A DNA stretch of 64,000 nt from Marinobacter salarius (GCA_000831005.1 CP007152.1:4030001-4094000), one strand, 5' to 3'. Counted from the first letter of the stretch, positions 1 through 10,392 are shown. Notes: generated by a model not told the origin, from the sequence alone. Made by a program: numbers and translations.

Positions 1-23
1 TTCACGTGGAGGTGCTGCGCTGA
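1..23 (+). CDS. metN: 3' tail of methionine ABC transporter ATPase (partial)
   Basis: The first bases read in frame as HVEVLR and then TGA, and this stop overlaps the ATG of the permease gene (TGATG). A gene ending there directly before metI is expected to be the MetN ATPase. Only six codons are visible, so the call rests on position and on the overlap. Confidence 0.5.
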
Positions 24-700
24 TGGAAGCCTTGATGGGAGACCTGTTGAGCAACGTGGACTGGACCGAGATCGGCTGGGCCAGTTGGGACACCCTGGTG
101 ATGGTGGGCATGTCGCTGCTGTTCAGCGTGCTGATCGGCCTGCCGGTAGGCGTGCTGCTGTTCCTGTTTGGCAAGCGCCAATTGCTGGAGCAGCCCATCG
201 CCTACGCGGTGCTGTCCTTCGTAGTGAACGTGCTACGTTCCGTGCCATTTATCATACTGTTGATCGTGATGATCCCGTTCACGGTGATGTTGATCGGTAC
301 GTCTCTTGGCGTGGCTGGTGCGATTCCGCCACTGGTGGCCGGCGGTGCTCCTTTCTTTGCCCGTTTGGTCGAAACGTCGTTGCGCGAAGTGGATAGGGGA
401 ATCATCGAGGCTACCCAGGCCATGGGCGCGACTGTAAAACAAATTGTATTCGGAGCCTTGTTGCCGGAGGCCCTGCCGGGCATCATCGCCGGTATTACGG
501 TCACAGCCATTACGTTGGTGTCCTACGCTGCCATGTCCGGCGTAGTCGGCGGTGGCGGTCTTGGCGACCTGGCGATCCGCTTCGGTTACCAACGATTCCA
601 GACTGACGTAATGGTGATTACAGTGGCGCTGTTGGTCATTTTTGTACAATTGCTCCAGATGGCGGGCGACCGTCTCGTTCTGTATTTCAGCCGCAAATAG
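23..700 (+). CDS. metI: D-methionine ABC transporter permease MetI
   Basis: This is the inner-membrane permease of the MetNIQ methionine importer. The 225 residues match the usual MetI length. Several hydrophobic segments are visible, and the stretch EATQAMGATVKQIVFGALLPEA (about residues 130-151) is the cytoplasmic EAA loop that docks on the ATPase. The start overlaps the stop of the preceding ATPase gene, which indicates translational coupling. The substrate-binding protein gene follows after about 190 bases that hold a palindromic repeat. Confidence 0.93.
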   Translation: MEALMGDLLSNVDWTEIGWASWDTLVMVGMSLLFSVLIGLPVGVLLFLFGKRQLLEQPIAYAVLSFVVNVLRSVPFIILLIVMIPFTVMLIGTSLGVAGAIPPLVAGGAPFFARLVETSLREVDRGIIEATQAMGATVKQIVFGALLPEALPGIIAGITVTAITLVSYAAMSGVVGGGGLGDLAIRFGYQRFQTDVMVITVALLVIFVQLLQMAGDRLVLYFSRK

Positions 701-717
701 GCTCAGTTTGGGTGCAA

Positions 718-827
718 GCCCATGGCGGGAAAGCCCTTCCGAAAAACGCCCGTAAATACGTCCCTGTAGGCTCGGTCGCGCCATCCCTGGCGCTCCACGT
801 TTTCGGAAGGGCTTTCCCGCCACGGGC
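718..827. repeat. Palindromic intergenic repeat, family R, copy 1
   Basis: A perfect 23-bp inverted repeat (723-745 and 800-822, beginning TGGCGGGAAAGCCC) encloses about 54 bases. The core holds two smaller palindromes, TACGTCCCTGTA and GCGCCATCCCTGGCGC. The same architecture with different arm sequences recurs at 23497-23597. It lies between metI and metQ and may act as an mRNA hairpin between permease and binding protein. It looks like a REP-type or MITE-type genomic repeat. Confidence 0.75.
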
Positions 828-888
828 CCGGAGTCTTTGCTGGCTTCCGAGGTCTGAATGATATTTTAAACAACAGGAGAACGTGCTT

Positions 889-1671
889 ATGAACTTCAAA
901 AAGACCCTGGTGGCAGTGGCTGCCATTGCGACATTCTCTTCCGCAGCCCTTGCGGAAAAGCTTTCCGTGGCGGCAACGCCGGTACCTCACGCCGAGATCC
1001 TGGAATTTGTTAAGCCCAAGCTGGCGGAGCAGGGCGTGGAGCTGGATGTGAAGGTGTTTACCGATTATGTCCAGCCTAACGTGCAGGTGGATCAGAAGCG
1101 GATGGACGCGAACTTCTTCCAGCATCAGCCGTACCTCGACGAATTCAACGATGGCCGTGGTACCAACCTGGTCAGCGTAGTGGGTGTCCACGTTGAGCCG
1201 TTTGGTGCCTACTCAAGCCGGATCGACTCTCTGGAAGCGCTTGAAGACGGGGCCACAGTGGCGATCCCCAACGATCCCACCAACGGTGGCCGTGCATTGC
1301 TTCTGCTGCAAAAAGCCGGTCTGATCACCCTGAAGGACGGCAGCAAGATCACCGCTACGCCGCGTGATATCGCTGATAACCCGAAAGACCTGGAATTCAA
1401 GGAACTGGAGGCTGCTACCCTGCCGCGTATCCTGAACCAGGTGGATCTGGCGCTCATCAACACCAACTACGCGTTGGAAGCCGGCCTTAATCCGACGGAA
1501 GATGCGCTGGTTATTGAGGGGGCTGAATCGCCGTACGTGAACATTCTGGTTGCTCATGAAAGCCGCGCCAACGATGAGGCAATCCAGAAGCTGGCGAAGG
1601 TGCTGACAACGGATGACGTCAAGGCGTTTATCAAGAAGCAGTACGAGGGAGCCGTGGTTCCGGCATTCTGA
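889..1671 (+). CDS. metQ: Methionine-binding periplasmic protein MetQ (NlpA family)
   Basis: This is the substrate-binding protein of the MetNIQ importer. The ATG at 889 is preferred over an in-frame GTG at 883 because CAGGAGA lies about 10 bases upstream. A signal peptide MNFKKTLVAVAAIATFSSAALA is followed by the typical NlpA fold, including the QHQPYLDEFN segment and the NDPTNGGRAL segment. No lipobox cysteine follows the signal peptide, so the protein is probably released into the periplasm and not lipidated as most MetQ are. A terminator follows. Confidence 0.92.
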   Translation: MNFKKTLVAVAAIATFSSAALAEKLSVAATPVPHAEILEFVKPKLAEQGVELDVKVFTDYVQPNVQVDQKRMDANFFQHQPYLDEFNDGRGTNLVSVVGVHVEPFGAYSSRIDSLEALEDGATVAIPNDPTNGGRALLLLQKAGLITLKDGSKITATPRDIADNPKDLEFKELEAATLPRILNQVDLALINTNYALEAGLNPTEDALVIEGAESPYVNILVAHESRANDEAIQKLAKVLTTDDVKAFIKKQYEGAVVPAF

Positions 1672-1691
1672 GGCCAGGAACGATAGGCATA

Positions 1692-1719
1692 AAAAAGCCG
1701 GGCATCAGCCCGGCTTTTT
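1692..1719. terminator. Bidirectional rho-independent terminator
   Basis: A 12-bp stem (AAAAAGCCGGGC and its complement) with loop ATCA has a T run on each strand. It sits between the convergent metQ and peroxiredoxin genes and can end both transcripts. Confidence 0.9.
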
Positions 1720-1746
1720 CGTTTCAGCGGATTGCGCGTTCAGCGC

Positions 1747-2400
1747 TTAATCGCCACTCCAGTTCGATCCCGGGTCCGGCGTCATCCGCAGGTAGGACTT
1801 CACCGCCCGATAGCCTTTCGGGAAACGTTCTTTTATTTCATCCTCATCCTGCAGGGACGGCACGATCACCACATCGCCGCCGGGTTCCCAGTTACCTGGT
1901 GTTGCCACTTTGTGAATGTCGGTCATCTGCAGCGAGTCTACAACCCGCAGCACTTCGTTGAAGTTGCGACCGGTGCTGGCCGGGTAGGTGATCATCAAGC
2001 GGATTTTCTTATTCGGGTCGATCACGAACAGCGATCGCACGGTCAGCGTCTCACTGGCGCTGGGGTGGATCATGTCGTAAAGGTTAGACACCTTGCGATC
2101 GTGGTCGGCAATGATCGGAAAGTTAACGGCACAACCCTGGGTTTCGTTGATGTCCTTGATCCAATCCTTGTGGGAATCGACCGGGTCCACACTCAGAGCG
2201 ATTGCCTTGACGTCACGCTTGGCGAATTCGTCTTTCAGCTTGGCCGTCAGGCCGAGCTCGGTGGTGCACACTGGCGTAAAATCGGCAGGGTGCGAGAACA
2301 GTATGCCCCAGCTGTTGCCCAGCCATTGGTGAAAGTCGATCCTGCCTTCACTGGAATCCTGCTCAAAATCCGGTGCGGTATCTCCCAGACGTAAACTCAT
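1747..2400 (-). CDS. 1-Cys peroxiredoxin (Prx6 family)
   Basis: This cytosolic enzyme reduces hydrogen peroxide and organic hydroperoxides. The peroxidatic cysteine is C45 in FTPVCTTELG. The 217 residues and the long C-terminal domain (NWEPGGDVVIVP) fit the Prx6 group. The ATG at 2400 is chosen because AAAGGAGGAAACG precedes it; an upstream in-frame start at 2454 has no such site. It is monocistronic and faces metQ across a terminator. Confidence 0.93.
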   Translation of the reverse strand: MSLRLGDTAPDFEQDSSEGRIDFHQWLGNSWGILFSHPADFTPVCTTELGLTAKLKDEFAKRDVKAIALSVDPVDSHKDWIKDINETQGCAVNFPIIADHDRKVSNLYDMIHPSASETLTVRSLFVIDPNKKIRLMITYPASTGRNFNEVLRVVDSLQMTDIHKVATPGNWEPGGDVVIVPSLQDEDEIKERFPKGYRAVKSYLRMTPDPGSNWSGD

Positions 2401-2538
2401 CGCGTTTCCTCCTTTGATGATACGAAAGCCCGGCCAGACGAAGCGCCGGCACAAAATTCAGTCTATACGATAAACAGTGGAGGCGGATGGGAGAAAACCA
2501 AGGGGTCTTGATTTGCCTCATCCGACTCCACTTACGTA

Positions 2539-3897
2539 TCAGCTAACGCCGACTGACCGCTCTTTCTCGAAATGCTCACGGGTGAGCTTGAACACCACCG
2601 GGCTCAGTAGCAGCAAGGCCACGAGGTTTGGCAGCGCCATCATGGCGTTGAGCGTGTCGGCGATCAGCCAGATCAGGCCAAGGTTGATGGTGGCACCGAC
2701 CGGTATCGCCAGTATCCAGATCACGCGGTACGGCACGATGGCTTTGACGCCGAACAGGAACTCAATGCAGCGTTCGCCGTAAAACGACCAACCGATAATC
2801 GTGGTAAAGGCAAAAATCGCCAGGGAGATGGCGACAACGTAATTGCCAAACCCGGGCAGTCCGGTTTCAAAGGCCAGTGAGGTCAGTGCCGCACCGGTCT
2901 CACCTGACGTCCAGGCGCCAGAGCTGATGATGACAAGGCCGGTGATGCTGCACACGATGATCGTGTCGATGAACGTGCCCAGCATGGCGACCATGCCCTG
3001 GTTGATCGGGTTCTTGGTTTGGGCTGCCGCGTGAGCGATAGGGGCGGAACCGAGACCGGCCTCATTGGAGAAAATGCCGCGGGCCACACCAAAGCGGACA
3101 GCGGCCCAGACGGCGGCGCCGGCAAAGCCACCTTCGGCGGCAACCGGGCTGAACGCGTGTGTAAACACCATGGCGATAGCGTTCGGAATCTGCTCGGCGT
3201 TAATGGCCAGTACCATCAGGCCAACCAGGATATAGGCGATGGCCATAGAGGGCACCAACGTGCTCGCCACCTGCCCGATGCGTTTGATGCCACCGATCAG
3301 CACAAGGCCTACCAGTACCATCAACACAAGGCCGGTCACCCAGTGCGGCAGGTTGAAGTTGGTTTCCAGAACATCGGCCACCGAGTTGGCCTGCACCGTG
3401 TTACCAATGCCAAACGCGGCCACCGCCGCGAAGATGGCAAACAGCACACCCAGCCAGGCCCACTTTTTGCCCAGGCCGTTGCGAATGTAGTACATCGGGC
3501 CACCCGTGTAGGCGCCGCGTTCGTCCACTTCCCGGAACCGTACCGCCAGTACCGCTTCCGAATATTTGGTCGCCATCCCGACCAGGGCGGTCAGCCACAT
3601 CCAGAACAGGGCTCCTGGCCCGCCCAGGAAAACCGCGGTGGCAACGCCGGCGATATTACCGGTACCGACGGTGGCCGACAGTGCGGTCATCAGGGCCTGA
3701 AATGGAGGAATCTCGCCCTCTGATTCGGCCCCGGTACGGCCTTTCCACATCAGTTGGAAACCGGCTCGCAGTTTTAATACCGGCATCAGCTTCAGGCCAA
3801 TGCTCAGAAACAGGCCGACACCAAGAATCATCACCAGCATGGGCGGGCCCCAGACCAGTGCGTTAATGCTGCTAATAAACGACTCAAAGGCTTCCAT
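2539..3897 (-). CDS. Sodium:alanine symporter (AGCS family)
   Basis: This inner-membrane protein imports alanine or glycine with sodium. The 452 residues and about ten hydrophobic segments fit the family. Conserved AGCS stretches are visible: ALSATVGTGNIAGVATA near the N-terminus, and FSNEAGLGSAPIAHAAA in the middle. The start at 3897 (MEAFESF) is preceded by AGGGAGATTCCC. The longer open frame to 4044 begins with polar, unlikely sequence. Confidence 0.93.
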   Translation of the reverse strand: MEAFESFISSINALVWGPPMLVMILGVGLFLSIGLKLMPVLKLRAGFQLMWKGRTGAESEGEIPPFQALMTALSATVGTGNIAGVATAVFLGGPGALFWMWLTALVGMATKYSEAVLAVRFREVDERGAYTGGPMYYIRNGLGKKWAWLGVLFAIFAAVAAFGIGNTVQANSVADVLETNFNLPHWVTGLVLMVLVGLVLIGGIKRIGQVASTLVPSMAIAYILVGLMVLAINAEQIPNAIAMVFTHAFSPVAAEGGFAGAAVWAAVRFGVARGIFSNEAGLGSAPIAHAAAQTKNPINQGMVAMLGTFIDTIIVCSITGLVIISSGAWTSGETGAALTSLAFETGLPGFGNYVVAISLAIFAFTTIIGWSFYGERCIEFLFGVKAIVPYRVIWILAIPVGATINLGLIWLIADTLNAMMALPNLVALLLLSPVVFKLTREHFEKERSVGVS

Positions 3898-4140
3898 GGG
3901 AATCTCCCTGTGTTTGTGCCTTGGTATTGAGGAGCTTCCGCGACACCGGCGATATGGATCTGAGTAGTACAGATCTGAGCTCGGCGGAAGCGTATAACTC
4001 ATTGAGTTTATATACTTATTTTTATCTGTAAATATTCGCTGCAAAGAATTAGCTGTTCTGACGCGACGTGGGTCTGCAAAGCTATTGGATTCGTAGCCTC
4101 TCGGGTTAAGCTGTGGACTGGTTATCTCAGGAGTCCCTCA

Positions 4141-5112
4141 ATGCCGGAAACCCTAAGCCACTCTGATTGGAGTTCTGCCGATACGTCGGTCAACGCCATG
4201 CCCGAGACCCTTCACGTCCAGGCAGGCGAGCTGTCGTTCTGTGTGGAAACCCGGGGAGATCCCGCCGGGGAGCCGGTGATCTTTGTGATGGGATTGGGGG
4301 CGCAGATGACGCTCTGGCCGGAGGCGTTGCTGGACCAGTATGTTCGTGAAGGCTTTCGGGTAATCCGGTTTGATAACCGCGACATCGGGCTGTCATCGCA
4401 CCTGAAGGATCGCCTGGAGGGTCATCCGGTTGCGGTCATGGCAAGGCACCGGATGGGCCTGCCGATCGCCGCGCCCTATACCCTGCATGACATGGCGGAC
4501 GATGTCTGTAAGGTGATGGACGCCCTCAGCCTGACCAGCGCTCACCTGGTGGGTGTTTCCATGGGCGGCATGATCAGCCAGCTGGTGGCTGCGAATCGCC
4601 CCGAACGCGTGCGCTCGGCAACCCTTATCATGACCTCCACCAACAGCCCGCGCCTGCCAATGCCAAAATCAAAGCTGATCTGGCGCCTGGCAGGTATTGG
4701 CGCGAAGGGGCATGATGAAGCCGCAGTTGTCGCACGCTCCCTGGAGTTCTGGAGAGCGATTCAGAGTCCGGGCTACCCACCTCGCGAACAGGAAGTGAGG
4801 GACCGGATCGTACGGGAGTTCCGGCGCAGCTATCATCCCGCCGGCATTCTCCGCCAGACCCGTGCCATTCTCGCCACTGGAAGCCTGTCATCAGCCACGC
4901 GTCGCATACGGGTGCCGGTATCCGTGATTCATGGCAAGGCCGACCCGCTGGTGCGGCCGGTGGCTGCGGAGCAGTTGGGATACCTGATGCCTCATGCCCG
5001 CGTTGAGATGATTGACGGCATGGGGCACGATCTTCCGGAACCTCTGTTGTCGCGGTTTGCCCAGATCGGCTTTGAAACCATGGCGCAACAGCCGAGGCAG
5101 GGCAACGGCTGA
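4141..5112 (+). CDS. Alpha/beta hydrolase
   Basis: The 323-residue protein has the alpha/beta hydrolase fold. The nucleophile elbow is GVSMGG with serine at about residue 140, an aspartate lies in GKADPLV, and the catalytic histidine is in GMGHDLP near the C-terminus. The oxyanion region is VMGLGAQ. A strong AGGAG lies upstream of ATG 4141. The substrate cannot be told from sequence; homologues act on esters or lipids. Confidence 0.88.
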   Translation: MPETLSHSDWSSADTSVNAMPETLHVQAGELSFCVETRGDPAGEPVIFVMGLGAQMTLWPEALLDQYVREGFRVIRFDNRDIGLSSHLKDRLEGHPVAVMARHRMGLPIAAPYTLHDMADDVCKVMDALSLTSAHLVGVSMGGMISQLVAANRPERVRSATLIMTSTNSPRLPMPKSKLIWRLAGIGAKGHDEAAVVARSLEFWRAIQSPGYPPREQEVRDRIVREFRRSYHPAGILRQTRAILATGSLSSATRRIRVPVSVIHGKADPLVRPVAAEQLGYLMPHARVEMIDGMGHDLPEPLLSRFAQIGFETMAQQPRQGNG

Positions 5113-5230
5113 CGGCCGGTGCCCGCAGAAAGAGATGGCCGGTTGCGGGTTTATACTTCCAGTTTTCGCCCCCATTGCCTATGTTTAAAGAGGGACGAAT
5201 CCAGAATATGACTGGTCAGGGAGTCTGCCA

Positions 5231-5650
5231 ATGCAATCGCTAAAAGTATCCGATGTCATGTGGAACCACATCGAGCCCATTCGTCGTGGAACGCCCTTAA
5301 CCAAAGTGGTCAAAACACTGCTTCACAACCACGTCACTGGGCTGCCGGTCGTGGATGACCACCGCAAGGTGATCGGGTTTGTTTCCGAACAGGACTGCAT
5401 CCACGCCCTGCTGGTGAGCAACTACCACCACGAAGGCGACCCGATCGTGGACGACGTTATGTTTCGCAATCCGGTCACCATATCCCCGGAAATGTCTGTT
5501 GTGGATCTGGCCCAGAACCTGGGCGCAGGCAAGCCCAAGGTCTACCCGGTGGTTGACCATGATCGTTTGATCGGTATTGTGACCCGCACTGCCATCCTGG
5601 CAGAGTTTGCAAAGGCCGGTTATGGCATAGAAGTACCGAAATACGCGTAG
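5231..5650 (+). CDS. Tandem CBS-domain protein
   Basis: The 139-residue soluble protein consists of two CBS domains (about residues 7-62 and 75-130), a Bateman module that usually binds adenine nucleotides. Typical stretches are TGLPVVDDHRKVIGFVSEQD and VYPVVDHDRLIGIVTRTAIL. No catalytic domain is attached, so it probably acts as a small regulatory or energy-sensing partner of another protein, which is not evident here. Confidence 0.9.
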   Translation: MQSLKVSDVMWNHIEPIRRGTPLTKVVKTLLHNHVTGLPVVDDHRKVIGFVSEQDCIHALLVSNYHHEGDPIVDDVMFRNPVTISPEMSVVDLAQNLGAGKPKVYPVVDHDRLIGIVTRTAILAEFAKAGYGIEVPKYA

Positions 5651-5686
5651 TCAGAAGGCTGTGAATTTTCCGACTGAGAGGTACCC

Positions 5687-6532
5687 ATGCAACTGCTCTC
5701 CACCAACGTCTGTTTTGGCGGCGAACACCGGCGCTACCAGCACCACTCGGCAGCCCTGGACTGCGATATGGAGTTTGCGGTGTACCTTCCTCCTGTTGCC
5801 GTGGGCAGCAACCCTCAAAAAGTGCCGGTTCTTTACTGGCTGTCGGGGCTGACCTGTACCGACCAGAATTTCATGCAGAAGGCCGGGGCCCAGAAAAAAG
5901 CGGCGCAGCTGGGCATTGCCATCGTGTGCCCTGACACCAGCCCCCGTGGTCTGGACCTGCCCGGCGAGCACGACAGTTACGATTTTGGCAGCGGCGCCGG
6001 TTTTTACCTGAACGCCACACGCCAACCCTGGGCCCCTCACTATCGAATGTACGATTATGTGGTGAAGGAATTGCCGCAACTGGTGGAAGGCCACTTGCCG
6101 GTGACAGAGGATCGCAGTATCAGTGGTCATTCCATGGGTGGTCACGGGGCACTGATCGCGGCGCTGAAGAATCCCGGGCAGTACAGATCCGTGTCTGCTT
6201 TTGCGCCGATTGCCAACCCCAGCGAGTGCCCCTGGGGTCAAAAAGCCTTCAGCGGTTATCTGGGGGACGACCCGAAAACCTGGGAAGAGTGGGATGCGAC
6301 GCTGTTGATTCCCGGCGCCAGCGAACGCTTACCGCTGCTGGTGGACCAGGGTACAGCGGATGACTTCCTTGAAAGTCAGCTCAATCCCGAGGCGCTGGTC
6401 GAGGCATGTGAGAAGGTGCATCACCACATCAATCTGAGAATGCACCGGGGTTATGATCACAGCTACTTCTTCATCGCCTCGTTCATCGATGACCATCTTG
6501 AGCATCACGCCCAGGCGTTGGGCTTGAGATAA
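5687..6532 (+). CDS. fghA: S-formylglutathione hydrolase
   Basis: The enzyme hydrolyses S-formylglutathione to formate and glutathione, the last step of glutathione-dependent formaldehyde detoxification. The 281 residues match the esterase D family. WLSGLTCTDQNFMQKAGAQ and the nucleophile motif SGHSMGGHGAL (serine about 149) are hallmarks. Aspartate in DQGTADDFL and histidine in GYDHSYFF complete the triad. The expected partner, glutathione-dependent formaldehyde dehydrogenase, is not next to it in this window. Confidence 0.94.
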   Translation: MQLLSTNVCFGGEHRRYQHHSAALDCDMEFAVYLPPVAVGSNPQKVPVLYWLSGLTCTDQNFMQKAGAQKKAAQLGIAIVCPDTSPRGLDLPGEHDSYDFGSGAGFYLNATRQPWAPHYRMYDYVVKELPQLVEGHLPVTEDRSISGHSMGGHGALIAALKNPGQYRSVSAFAPIANPSECPWGQKAFSGYLGDDPKTWEEWDATLLIPGASERLPLLVDQGTADDFLESQLNPEALVEACEKVHHHINLRMHRGYDHSYFFIASFIDDHLEHHAQALGLR

Positions 6533-6550
6533 TACAGAGCGCGTAGAGCG

Positions 6551-7671
6551 TTAGTGGAAACCCCAGAGTAGCCCGAAGTCCATGGAGGGCATCACTTCGG
6601 GCTGTTCAACGTTGATAATATTGAAATCCGGCTGGCTGCAGTCCCGCTCAAAGGTGCCGCTGTAACGGTTGCCCCTGGGACCAATGATGGCTTTGGCAAA
6701 CGGGCCACGGTGACGGTGCGGGCGCCGGACAATCACCGCCACTTCGTTGTTGGCGAGCCTCACCAGAGTTCCTGGCGGATGATCGGTCAGAATGGCCAGC
6801 AGAGCCCGCGGAATGGCAGGGCGTAGTTTGCCGTCGGCCAGCGAAGCGATCAGTTTGCGGGCCTCGGTTATGTTCATTCGTTCGCGATAAGCCCGCTTCG
6901 TTATCATTGCCACATAGCGTTCCGCCAGCGCCAGGATTTCCGCCTCACCCCGTATGTCGGTACCACTCAACCCATTGGGATAGCCCGAACCGTCCGCCTG
7001 TTCGTGGTGCTGCGCAATGATTTTGAGTAGCAGTGGGCTGGTGATGTCGGCCTCTTTGAGTGCCTGAACGCTGCGTTCGGGGTGTTTGCGTATCACCGCG
7101 CGCTGCTCGTCGGTCAATACCCGGTTGGAAGCATTGAGTTTGTCGGCCACCGGCACCAGAGCCAGGTTTGCCATTAGCGCAGCACTGATCAGTACGGCGA
7201 TCCGCTTGTCATCGAGGCCGAACCGGCGTGCAGTAAACTGACAGAGAACGGCATAGAACAGTATCTGTTCATGGATGGTGGGCTCGATCGAGTACAGGTG
7301 CACCAGTGCCAGGCTGGCCTCCGGGGATTCCTGGCACATCTGGTCAATCATTCGTGACAGGCCAAGTACCGTTGGCGGGCACTGTCATCCTGGTTAGTAA
7401 TGGCGTTTAGCGAGGATTCCAGGGTTTGCAGTAATACGGGATAATCCGCAAACGGGTTGCGGAGACGGATATCTTCCTGAATATCCTCGTCGGGGCGCTC
7501 AATCACCCGGGGCTGGAACAGGCCACGCTCGAACAACTGCTCCAGCTGAATGTCATTCTGTATGACGTAGCCCTGTCTCAGCAGAACATTGCCATCGGCG
7601 TCATAGACCGTCCAGGGCAAGGGCTTTCCAATGGTCAATGCGCCGGGTGCGATACGAAGAAGGTTCTGCAC
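6551..7671 (-). pseudogene. HD-GYP-type domain protein, split by a one-base frameshift
   Basis: Two overlapping frames (7671-7348 and 7351-6551) together give one protein of about 373 residues. The first part is the N-terminal domain often joined to HD-GYP proteins (LRIAPGALTIGKPLPWTVYD). The second is an HD-GYP-like domain with QHHEQADGSGYPNGL. Reading upstream in the second frame gives VLGLSRMIDQMCQ, which continues the family pattern. Adding one base in the CC at about 7369-7370 restores one frame. The first HD motif is replaced by AALMANLAL, so phosphodiesterase activity toward cyclic-di-GMP is doubtful even if the gene is intact. Confidence 0.8.
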
Positions 7672-7911
7672 TCAATGGCTTCCTGGTGCTTATTATAATA
7701 ATGCTTAAGTTTACCCCTTAAGCCGATACCAACTCCAGTTGTTGAACGGTCGGGAATGGGACGTTTGCGGTGATATGGGAATCTGCGTCCTTTGATTTAA
7801 CAAAGTATTTCATTTGTGCGTTTGTTAAATTTCGTTGCGTTCAGCTTCCGTAATCGGATCTTGCGCTATGATAGTTTGCTAATAAGACCTTGGTAGGAAT
7901 GTACTGTCACT

Positions 7912-8906
7912 ATGCTCTATCGTCTGAAAACAGATTTCAGGCTGTCCATCATCACGTTGTTGGCCATCAGTGCCATTCTGGGGATAACCCCCTTTGCGGT
8001 GATGCGGTTTGTCCAGGGCAACGTGCTGGCCGGGGTGGTCGATCTGGGTATTATGCTGGCGATCACCGCCGGAATGATTTACGCCTGGATAACAGGCGAT
8101 ACCGCTCGCAGTGGTTTTGCAATGGCCCTTGTGGCCTGCGGCGGGGCGGTGACAGTCGGAGCGTTGGTCGGAGAGCCTGGGCTGTTCTGGTTATATCCGT
8201 GCCTGGTGACAAGCTTCTTCCTGACGGAACCCCGCTACGCAATTTTTATCAATCTGGCCGCCGTTGTTGCCTTGATGGTGCATGGCGTGGCCTTCAGTTC
8301 TCTTGTCCAGATGTGGACCTTCGCCGCCACGGCTATGGTCGTCAGCTGCTGCGCCTATGTGTTTGCCCATCGCAACGAGAACCAGCGGGAGCGCTTGGAA
8401 CACCTGGCCACAATCGACCCCCTGACGGGCGTCAAAAACCGCCGCTCCATGGATCAGGAGCTGGCAATGGCCGTTGCCAGCGCTTCCAGAAACGGCATCT
8501 CCTACGCCTGGTGTTGCTGGATATCGACTACTTCAAGAAGATCAACGACGAGTATGGGCACAACGTAGGGGATGACGTGCTGGTGGAAATGGTGGCGTTG
8601 ATCGAACAGAACATCCGCAAGTCCGATCAACTGTTCCGCTTTGGCGGTGAAGAGTTTGTATTGCTGATGCCCGGGGTGGATTCAACCGGGTTGAAGGCGG
8701 TCATGCACAACCTGCAGCACATCATGCACAAGTTCCTGCGCCACCCCGGGGGGCAGGTTACCGCCTCCTTTGGCGTTGCCCTGCTCCAGGCTGGCGAAAA
8801 ACCTGATGATTGGCTGGCGCGGGCGGATGAAGCACTTTATGAAGCAAAGGACACCGGGCGCGACCGTATTGTCTACGCGGACGACATGGTCGCCAGCCCT
8901 GCGTGA
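7912..8906 (+). pseudogene. Membrane diguanylate cyclase, split by a one-base frameshift
   Basis: The N-terminal half encodes five or six hydrophobic segments (MASE-like sensor), then RLEHLATIDPLTGVKNRR, the start of a GGDEF domain. The frame breaks at about 8507 (GCCTGG); one extra C restores YALVLLDIDYFKKINDEYGHNVGD and then the active-site motif RFGGEEF and a normal C-terminus at 8906. The intact protein would have about 330 residues and make cyclic-di-GMP at the inner membrane. It is divergent from the HD-GYP gene, so the pair could balance cyclic-di-GMP. Confidence 0.85.
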
Positions 8907-8920
8907 TCGCCCCGGCAAGA

Positions 8921-10392
8921 CTACTCTGGTTTTGGCGAGTACAGAAACAATCGCAGCCCCAACAGGATACTGGCGGACGCCAGCCCACAGGTAAGCCCCA
9001 CCCAAAAACCAGCGGCCCCCATGGCAGGCAGCAACCAGTCGGTAAAGGTCAGCACCCACCCCAGCGGCAATCCAACGCCCCAGAACGAAAACAGCATGAT
9101 GAGCATGGGAATGCTGGTGTCTTTGTAGCCCCGCAAGGCGCTGATGCAGGTCACCTGAATCACATCGGCAATCTGGAAGAAGGCCGCATACACCAGCAGT
9201 GTCACCGTCACGGCCTGAACGTCCTGCTCACCGGTGTAGAGCGCTGCAATTCCTTCTGCGAACACAAACAGCAGCACGGCAAATACCAGCGCCACCGCTG
9301 ACGCCAGAATCAGCGAACTGCGGGCGATGAGCCGGGCAGTATCCGGCGCTTGGCACCCACCAGGAAACTCACCCGCAGGGTCAGCGCCATTCCGATACTC
9401 AGCGGCAGCATGAACACCAGCGATACCACGTTAAGCGCGATCTGGTGCCCCGCCACAATCACTGGCCCCAGCGGTGCCAGGAACAGGGCTATGACCGAGA
9501 ACATGCTGGCTTCCACAAAGATGGTAAAACCAATGGGGATGCCCAGGCGCAGGATATAGCGGATGCCCGCTGCGTCCGGTTTGGCCCAGTCTGCCAGCAG
9601 ATGAAAACGGCGATACACCGCACTGCGGTTCAGGTAGATCAGCAACGCCAGGGCCGCAACGCCGTTGGAGATGGAGGTGGCCCACCCACAGCCGATGCCG
9701 CCCATGGCCGGGAGGCCGAGTTTGCCGTAAATGAAGATGTAGTTCAGGGGCAGGTTGATCAGGGTTCCCAGCACCGAGAAGGCCATAATCACCCGGGTAT
9801 GGCCCAGCCCGTCCGTCAGCCCTCGCAGTGCCATGATCATCAACATCGCAGGAATGCCCCAGGCGAAGGCGTCCAGGTAGCCCTGGGTGATACGGGCGGT
9901 GTTGGTTTCCAGATTCAGGGCATCCAGCACCGGGTGCACGTTGGTCAGCAGCAGGATCATGATCACCGTGCCGCCGGCTGCGATATAAAGCCCCTGCCAG
10001 GTCGCGGGCATGATCTTCTCGGTGGTGCGCGCCCCGTTATAACCGGAAATGATCGGCTGCAGGGCCCCCAGGAGGCCCATGAAAAAGAGGAACACCGGCA
10101 TCCACAGACTACTGCCAATGCCCACGGCCGCGAGGTCTTCGGCACTGGCGTGGCCTGCCATCACGGTATCAATGACCCCGTTGGCCATCTGCGCCACCTG
10201 GGCAATCAGGATCGGTCCGCCCAGGACGGCCAGCGTGCGCCACTCGGTCAGTGTGCGCTGGACCAGAGGCTGGCGGACTTCTGGTAATGGCTGGTGGGTT
10301 TCGTCCATGGAATCGTGAGCCCGGGCCGGAGAGATAAATTGGAAACTGTCAGGAGCGCTGGATGGTACCCCATTCTCCACTCCGGATGTCAT
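8921..10392 (-). pseudogene. MATE-family multidrug/sodium antiporter, split by a one-base frameshift
   Basis: The two frames (to 9310 and from 9295) together form a NorM-like protein of roughly 490 residues with twelve hydrophobic segments. Family stretches include GGPILIAQVAQMANGVIDTVMAG and ALRGYKDTSIPM. The break is at about 9345, where KRRILPGSS should read KRPDTARLIARSSLILA; one more base in CGCCGG restores this. Starts at 10392 and 10308 are both possible; neither has a strong ribosome site. The protein would extrude cationic drugs using a sodium or proton gradient. Confidence 0.85.
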
